DNA from: CAZUNO01 sp964621445 [NCBI: Candidatus Hadarchaeota archaeon] | GTDB lineage: Archaea > CAYQAE01 > CAYVLA01 | Reading direction: 5' to 3' | NCBI GenBank assembly: GCA_964621445.1 | Contig: CAZUNO010000051.1 | Span: forward strand, 1 to 11,254 | DNA length: 11,254 nucleotides | Shown: one piece after another, positions 1-7,100 of the stretch | Layout: every line of letters starts with the position of its first letter | Position numbering within the stretch: position 1 is the first letter of the stretch | Notes under the pieces: generated by a model | The model's database searches: none | Told to the model about the DNA's origin: nothing | The model's input: only the letters and a program-made list of their open reading frames with translations | Position numbers and translations under genes: made by a program

Positions 1-2
1 TA

Positions 3-1184
3 GCCCTTGCATTTAGCCATAACATGACCGCGGACAACTCGGACTACTGGATACTTAACGCCGGTAACCCTCACACCTCGGGGCAGGGAATACAAATCGA
101 CAGTCCCCAGTTCGACAAGTACGTGGACGGGGCCTATACATACCTCACCATAACCGATCTAGACGTCCCTGACGAATACACGATGTTCAACGAGAGCGAG
201 GACTGGCTTCTGGCCATTGTGGGAGAGGATGGGCACCCGATACAGGACAACCCGGGAAGAGGATACCTGTTGGGTTATTGGAGCCCATGGATGAAGGCCT
301 TTACCTACGATAACGTCCTGGCCTGGAGGGCATGGAGCCCGGTTATTAACCGTGTATGCCTGGATCGGGATGACGATAACGAGTTCGATGACAAACGCTT
401 GATGGAAGGGGACCACGTTGAGGCAAACAACGGAAACTGGGAACTATCCATTTTCCAGAACGAGACCACGGTCAACCTGACCTTTCACAACACCGATTAT
501 AACTACACCAGATACTACCTCCCCCAGGAGTACGACCTGTCCTCCATACCGGAATCGGCATCCGGACTGTATCATTTCGGGGTGATGAGCAAGATCAATA
601 AGCCCTCGCTCTGGAAGGACTATAAGGTGGTGCTAAGGGATTCCCAGGAGGAGGGTGTCTATGACGAGGCCTATATCTGGAATGGGAGCCAGTGGAACCT
701 CTACCGGCCGGGGATGATTTGGACCGAGGGAGGCAACCAGTGGGTGATTGGTATAGAGGATGACTTCCTGACCCTTACCCGCAACAACCCCATTACCCTC
801 AACGACCTCTCAGGTACCACCAGTTCAAGCCTTATGGTGGAGGGAGATTTCATAGAGATAGATGTTGACTCCGATGGGCCGAGAGAGATATGGCTCACCC
901 TAAATTACGAGGGACGGGAAATCGACAGGACCGTGTTCTCCAGGTCCCAGACAAACTCCTTCCGACAGATGTTCGGTACCTGGGGCAAGCTACGCGAGTC
1001 GAGCAGGGTCTACGAGACCCTTACCCTGGCCGAGGACTGGCTGACGGATACGGTGCAGGCCTCGAGGGCCCATGGTATGTGCGACCTGGCCCAGCAGACC
1101 ATCAAGTTCAACAAGATATACAATTCGGTTATAGAGGACAAGCTGACGGTTGCAGCTTGGGAAAAATCCCAGGGAGGGGGATAA
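3..1184 (+). CDS. Exported protein of unknown function, 5'-truncated by the window edge
   Basis: Not recognised. The frame is open from base 3 (residues ALAFSHN precede the first ATG at 24). No signal peptide or membrane helix follows that ATG, although the protein looks extracellular, so I infer that the start and any signal lie upstream. At least six N-X-S/T sequons (NMT, NES, NET, NLT, NYT, NGS) and abundant Trp/Tyr/Asp suggest a glycosylated, mostly beta-stranded surface domain. An Asp-rich loop, DRDDDNEFDD (bases 363-392), resembles a short calcium-binding loop. The last ~90 residues look more helical and contain the only second Cys (in HGMCDL). The stop TAA lies two bases before the next ATG, and the next gene's ribosome site is inside this 3' end, so co-transcription and translational coupling are likely. 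By context it may be another pilin-like or associated surface subunit, but the diagnostic N-terminus is missing. Coding is well supported; function is not. Confidence 0.8.
   Translation, partial: ALAFSHNMTADNSDYWILNAGNPHTSGQGIQIDSPQFDKYVDGAYTYLTITDLDVPDEYTMFNESEDWLLAIVGEDGHPIQDNPGRGYLLGYWSPWMKAFTYDNVLAWRAWSPVINRVCLDRDDDNEFDDKRLMEGDHVEANNGNWELSIFQNETTVNLTFHNTDYNYTRYYLPQEYDLSSIPESASGLYHFGVMSKINKPSLWKDYKVVLRDSQEEGVYDEAYIWNGSQWNLYRPGMIWTEGGNQWVIGIEDDFLTLTRNNPITLNDLSGTTSSSLMVEGDFIEIDVDSDGPREIWLTLNYEGREIDRTVFSRSQTNSFRQMFGTWGKLRESSRVYETLTLAEDWLTDTVQASRAHGMCDLAQQTIKFNKIYNSVIEDKLTVAAWEKSQGGG
1173..1177 (+). promoter_or_regulatory. Ribosome binding site GGAGG for the giant gene
   Basis: GGAGG lies in a purine run (AGGGAGGGGG, 1171-1180), nine bases before the ATG at 1187. 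It decides the start of the giant gene against an in-frame ATG at 890. The 890 start would overlap the preceding gene by about 300 bases and would bury the hydrophobic N-terminal helix about 100 residues inside the protein. Confidence 0.75.
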
Positions 1185-1186
1185 AA

Positions 1187-4100
1187 ATGTGGTTTATTGA
1201 TGACAGAAGAGGCGCGATCTACATATTCTCGGTGGTATTGATAGCGGCCATGTTGGTGGTCCTGGTGGGAGCACTGGTGGCTCTGGAGAAGACCGTCTCC
1301 GGGAGCATTGCTAACAGGGAGGAGGAGCTCTCCTACTTCCAGTTGGAATCGGTCCGGGCAATGGAGAACAAGATATCCTCGGTCATGAAACTGGACCCCG
1401 GCGGGGACAGTTTGAAGGAGGAGCTTGACCGCACGATTTCGGTGCTGCGAGAACAGGCCGAGGAGAGGGGGATGTGGCAAAATATTAGTTACATCATCGA
1501 CTTTCAGCCCAGTAGCCTGGACCTCAGCCCGCGCAGGGTCTGCTTCGAGGTCACCACCCGATCCCAGGGAAGGATCGCCTACGATGATGACCAGGTCTAT
1601 CTTAACGATATTTTCGTGAATAGCGGATACCTATTCATTAAGAACCGCAAGCTGGAGCTCAGGTTCAGGGTGAGAGGGGATAGCGATGAGGAGCGGGGAT
1701 ACGTGAACGGAGGGGCGGTTTACGCCGGCTCCGACGTGACCATGGCCTCCTCCATGCTGACCGATTACCTCAATATGAGTTCCTGGACCAACGCATCCTC
1801 GGTCTATTCCTACACCGTGGAGCAGCAACCGGGATTGATTACCCTGCGACTGCGAAATGAGACCGAGAAGGTGGCCCTGACCAAGTACCTGTACGTTAAA
1901 CCCGATGAGGTACAGTTCCAGATCAATGTCGAGCCCCAGGTTAGCACCGAGAACAGCGTTTCCTACGGAGTGGGCTTGACACCTAATATTAACGGGCCGG
2001 GGGACGACCAATTCCGGATTGACAACACAACCGGCGGCCAGCTAAATCCCTCCTCCGAGTGGGATAATGCAACCCAGGTTAACGCCAGCTTCCAGGTCCA
2101 GAGGTCCAACTCCTGGGTAGTGGTGTACGACAACGACCCCCAGCCCTACGCTTTTAGCATGATACTGGACGAGGCGGATAGCATGGAGTTCTCCTCCACT
2201 GGGGGGGACGAAATGGTGATGATGGCCCCGGGGAGAAGGGGAAGGTTCATAGTTAACGGGATAATTCGTACCTACAGAACATACTCGGATGCCGTTACCG
2301 ACATGAGAAACCTCAAGAAGCTGGGAAAGCCTCCCTCGGGCAGGTCCAACTACCTGGAACCCCTGGTACTTGCACTAACCATAGATGACCTGTATTTTGA
2401 TCCACCGGCACCAAATGCCAACCAGCGGGTGAGCATGATTGCCGCGGTGGACAACTACGGTACCAAGGACGCCTATGATGTGGTCGTGCATTTCTATGAC
2501 GGTGAACCGCTGGCGGACAGGAGCAATCTTCTAGGGGCCACCAACATATCGACCCTCCTTAACGGAAATACCGAGTTATGTTCAACCACCTGGACCTTCA
2601 GCGAGCCCGGGGTCCATGAGATATATGCCGTGTTGGACCCGGATAACCTGCTGGCCGAGGACCACTCCGATAACGTGGAGCACAGCCCCCTCAAGATATA
2701 CCCCCAGGACGTTGCTAATCACGATGTCTCGGTGGAGGCTCTGCAGATCGACGAGAGAAATCCATCGGACGGCGATGTGGTATCGGTAAGAGGCCTTATC
2801 CACAACTGCGGGAACAGGGAGGAACACGATGTGGTCGTCCGCCTCAAGGTCATAGATGATGCCAACGTTTCACGGAACATAAGTTCAAACATTTTGCCCA
2901 ACCTGCCCATCGATTACTACGTTTCCACATCGATAAGCTTCACATACCAGGACGGGGACCAAAGGGTTAACGTCACAGTCGATCCGGTGGCCAACGAGAC
3001 AAATCTATCCAATAATCACAAGGATGCCCTGATAGGTTCCTCGAGCATTCTCCTGGTCGCCGACGATAACCTGGGTCCCAAGGATGGGACCCTGGGCAGC
3101 ACCTCCACCATCGAGTTCCTCTCCGCTCTTGATGACCCTGCAAAGTATGACGTGTTTCTGTGGTCCGAGGAGGAGAGAGGTGATCCCGGCGTCGACGTGT
3201 TGCTGTTTTTCGATGCCGTGGCCTGGACCTGCGGGGATTACGACGGTCATGACGTGGAGACCAATGATGCCCGGACCCTGGTGGAGTTCGTGGATAGGGG
3301 AGGCCACCTGGTTCTGGAAGGCGAGGACATAGCCTACAGGCACCACCAGAACGCCACCGGTGATCCTGACTTCTTCCTGTGGAACGTGACCAGGAGCCAC
3401 ATAGCTGGTTATTATAATGCAAGCCTCGCTAAAACCGTGCCCTTCGATGATATCAACTTGGATGGAAGGACGGAGAACACCGTACCCCAGCTTAACGTGT
3501 ATACCACCCACCCGGTGATGAATCATGTGCCCAGGGTAATTCCCTCCAACTACACCGCAGCCTATCCGGATGTATTGGTGACCATGGGGTCGGAGCGCCT
3601 GGCGGTTTACGAGGCAGAGGGAGGAAGCGACGTGAATCTCACCGGTACATATTCTCCGGATGGGAGCGGCTTCATTCGTGACTGGTTAATAATCGGGGGG
3701 TATTCGGGATACGATATCGACCATGACTACCTGGGTGGCGAGTCCACGGTGAGGCCCTATGATGGCAGGGTGGATAATGGTGAGACCTGGCAGGTCCACC
3801 ATGATTCCAACAGGCACATCGATTTCAATTCACTTCTATCCCCCAACGATTACGCCACGGCCTATGCCTTCGCCTATGTTTACAGTCCGGAGGACCGGGA
3901 CGCCAAGATGAAGGTTGGTTCCGATGACGGGGTGAAGATATACCTCAACGGAAACATGGTTCACCGCAACCCGGTTTGGAGAGGCGCCAGCCCGGACCAG
4001 GACACGGTAAACGTTCACCTCGACCACGGGTGGAACACGGTGCTGGCCAAGGTCGTGGAGAAAACTGGTCAGTGGGGGCTTTACCTCAGGTTCACGGACC

Positions 4101-7100
4101 TCTCCGACCAGCCCATCGAGGACCTGGGCATAGAGCTCCGGGACCCCAGCGGGGCGTTCATGGTCCTTGAGGACTCGGTAAGGTCCAGCGAGTTCAGCTG
4201 GAACTACGCCCCCTCGGTGGTCTCCAGTCCCGTTTTACACGGGTCCGACGCCTTCCAGAGCAACGGGTATAACAACTTCTCCTACGTATTCCCCTACACC
4301 GTTGGGGAGGGCGTGGATCAATACAAGTACATAGACCTCTGGTTCTACTTCGAGGACTCCGACTCTGACATACTTTTTGCCGTAAAACAGGACGGTTCAT
4401 GGGACCACCGATGGGGTTGGGATGTGGAGTCCACCTACGATGGCTATCCGGATAGCAGGCAGGGAACCACGCTAAACTGCCCATCCGGGGAGTGGAAGCA
4501 CTACCGACTGGACCTGGTGAGCGATCTGGGCCTCACCCCCAGCGGTACCGTTGACGGCATGGGATTCCTGTCTGACAGCAGCGATGTGTATTTCGATCAT
4601 ATCCATCTGGCCAGAAAGGACTCGGGAAAGGCGTCCATGGTGGCCTGGGAGAACGCCACCACGGGGACCAAGGTGGCCTACTTCGCATTTCCGGTCAGGG
4701 TAATCGAGAACCGCACCCGCCGCCTGTTGATAAAAAATGCCATTGACTGGGTTGGCGGAAGGACCCTCAACCGGCCGCCGGTGATAACCATAACCGCGCC
4801 CTCCGGGGCCGAAGTATGGAGCGGGGACCAGAACATAACCTGGTCGGCCAGCGACCCCGACGGGGACACCCTGGATGTCGACCTCTATTACTCGTCCAAC
4901 GGGGGAACGACCTGGATAGAACTGGCCCATGGACTGACCGGGGTCAGTTACTGGACCTGGGATACCACAACCGTTCCCGATGACACCTACCTGGTAAAGG
5001 CGGTGGTGGACGATTCCACGCTTACCGACGAGGATACCTCCGCCAGCTTCGATATAGACAATATAAACGACCCCCCCACGGTCACCGTGACCAGGCCCAA
5101 CGTGGTAATGCGGCTCAGCGGTAACGAGCAGGTGACCTGGACTGCAAGTGATCCAGAGGGCCAACCACTCACCTACGACATACAGTGGTGGGACGGGACC
5201 ACCTGGCACACCATAGTAAGCGATTACACTCCCTCAAACCCTTCCAGCCCCGACTATTACTGGGATACCACCACCATACCGGACGGGGTGGACTACCTGC
5301 TCAAGGTAAAGGCCATGGACGAGGACAACACCGTCGAGGACGTTAGCGACGAGCCCTTCAGCGTGGATAACGATAATCAGGACCCCTCGGTGATATTGCT
5401 GGATCCAAACGGCGGCGAGGAGTGGGCTGGAACCCACACCATAACCTGGGATATGGATGACCCCGATGGGGCCGATGACGGGGACCCTCTGGGACATCCG
5501 TACCGCGACACCCTGACCGCGACCATAGACCTGAACAGCAGCGATGCCGAGTTCAGGGGAGGCTACTCGCCCGACTCGCAGGGATTCATACGGGACTGGC
5601 TGCTGGTAGGTGGATATTCTGGATGCAACATCGACCATGATTACCTGGGTGGCGAGTCCACTATCCTGCCTTGGGCGGGCAAGCTGGATAACGGGAAGCG
5701 ATGGTGGAAGCACCACGATTCGAATACCAGGATTGATTTCAACAGCCTGTTGAGTCCAAACCAATACGCAACCGGCTACGCATTCGCCTACCTATACAAC
5801 GAGGAGGATCGGGACGTAAAGATGAAGGTGGGTTCCGACGACGAGGTCAAGATATATCTCAATGGGAATATGGTCCACTGTTACCCCCATCCAAGGGGTA
5901 CCTCGGGGGTTCAGGACACCGTGGACGTGCACCTGAACCAGGGCTGGAACACGGTGTTGGCCAAGGTATGCGAGCACAGTGGGGGATGGGCCCTCTACTT
6001 CCAGTTCGTTAACATGACGGGGCATCCGGTGACCGACCTCAATATAGCGTTGGCCAAGCCAAACTCATACGATACGGGCAAGCCATACGCCACCGGGGCC
6101 AGGCTGGGCGCTGTGGTTGACCTCACCAACATGAACTGGGACACCACGACCTTCCCCAACGGAAACTACACCGCCAACCTAACGGTGAGCGATGGAAGAG
6201 GGGGCGTCGCCTGGGACGACAGCGACTCCCAGTTTGAGGTCATCAATAACAGGGATCCGGTTGTCGAGGTCATATACCCCAATGGGGAGGAGATCCTCTT
6301 CGGAAACGTTAGCGTGGTTTGGAACGCCACCGATCCCGACGGGGACGAGATGACCTTTGATCTCTATTACAAGCAGGGCACCGGGAGCTGGAACCACATA
6401 ATCAACATAGACAACTCCAGCTGGAGATGGTATCTCTGGGACATCAGCGGCCTTCCCGACTCTCCGCCGGAGTACTACATCAAGGTCGAGGCCAGGGATC
6501 CCTACAGCGGCCTGGGCTGGGACGTATCGGACGATGGATGGTACATAAACAACGCCGATGGCGAGTACGGCGATGGAGGCGGGGGGAACTACACCGGATA
6601 TGGAGACGGCGAGGGAAACATAGGTGGCTCCGGTACCCCGCCCGGATGGGGCGACGGTGACGGTGATGGAACCGGTGACGGGTCGGGTGACGAGGATCCC
6701 GCGGACCGGGAGTCCCTCATAATGCTCACCCAGCCCCTGGGCGGCGAGGAGTGGTCGGGAACCAGGACCGTTAGCTGGGTTCACGATAACTTCGGCACCG
6801 GCCTGGAGTTCGATGTCCTGGCCAGCAAGGACTCCGGCGCTACCTGGACGACCCTGGCCTCGGGTATCACCTCAACATCCTACACCTGGGATACCACGGA
6901 TGACGGCGACTCCAACGATTATCGCATCATGGTCCAGGGCACGGATGACGACGGGAACCAGGACACCGATTCGTCGAGCGATTTCCGGGTCTATAACAAC
7001 GACCTGCCCTCGGTCACCGTGACCTCCCCGAACGGCGGGGAGTGGGTGACCGGGACCCACACCATTACCTGGTCGGCCAGCGATCCCGACGGGGACGGGG

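Noticed and set aside
890-1186. In-frame upstream extension of the giant gene to an ATG at 890
   Set aside because: It overlaps the preceding gene by nearly 300 bases. Its translation is Arg/Gly/Pro-rich and unlike the rest, and it would bury the membrane helix. The ATG at 1187 has a good GGAGG.
3220-3240. Cys in AWTCGDY as the catalytic Cys of the amidotransferase-like domain
   Set aside because: It sits after the first central strand, not at the nucleophile elbow after GGHLVL, where the sequence is E-G-E-D. No Cys-His-Glu triad is apparent.
2201-5077. Homopolymers G7 (2201-2207) and C7 (5071-5077) as frameshift or phase-variation sites
   Set aside because: The reading frame is intact through both and they are expected by chance in a 57-60% GC gene rich in Gly and Pro. 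There is no sign of alternate frames in use.
4472-5209. Long open frame (245 codons) on the minus strand
   Set aside because: It lies wholly opposite the well-supported giant gene in a high-GC region. The translation is Gly/Val/Pro-rich with no domain pattern, so it is an antisense shadow. The same applies to minus-strand frames at 3005-3526, 5234-5764 and 6179-6784.
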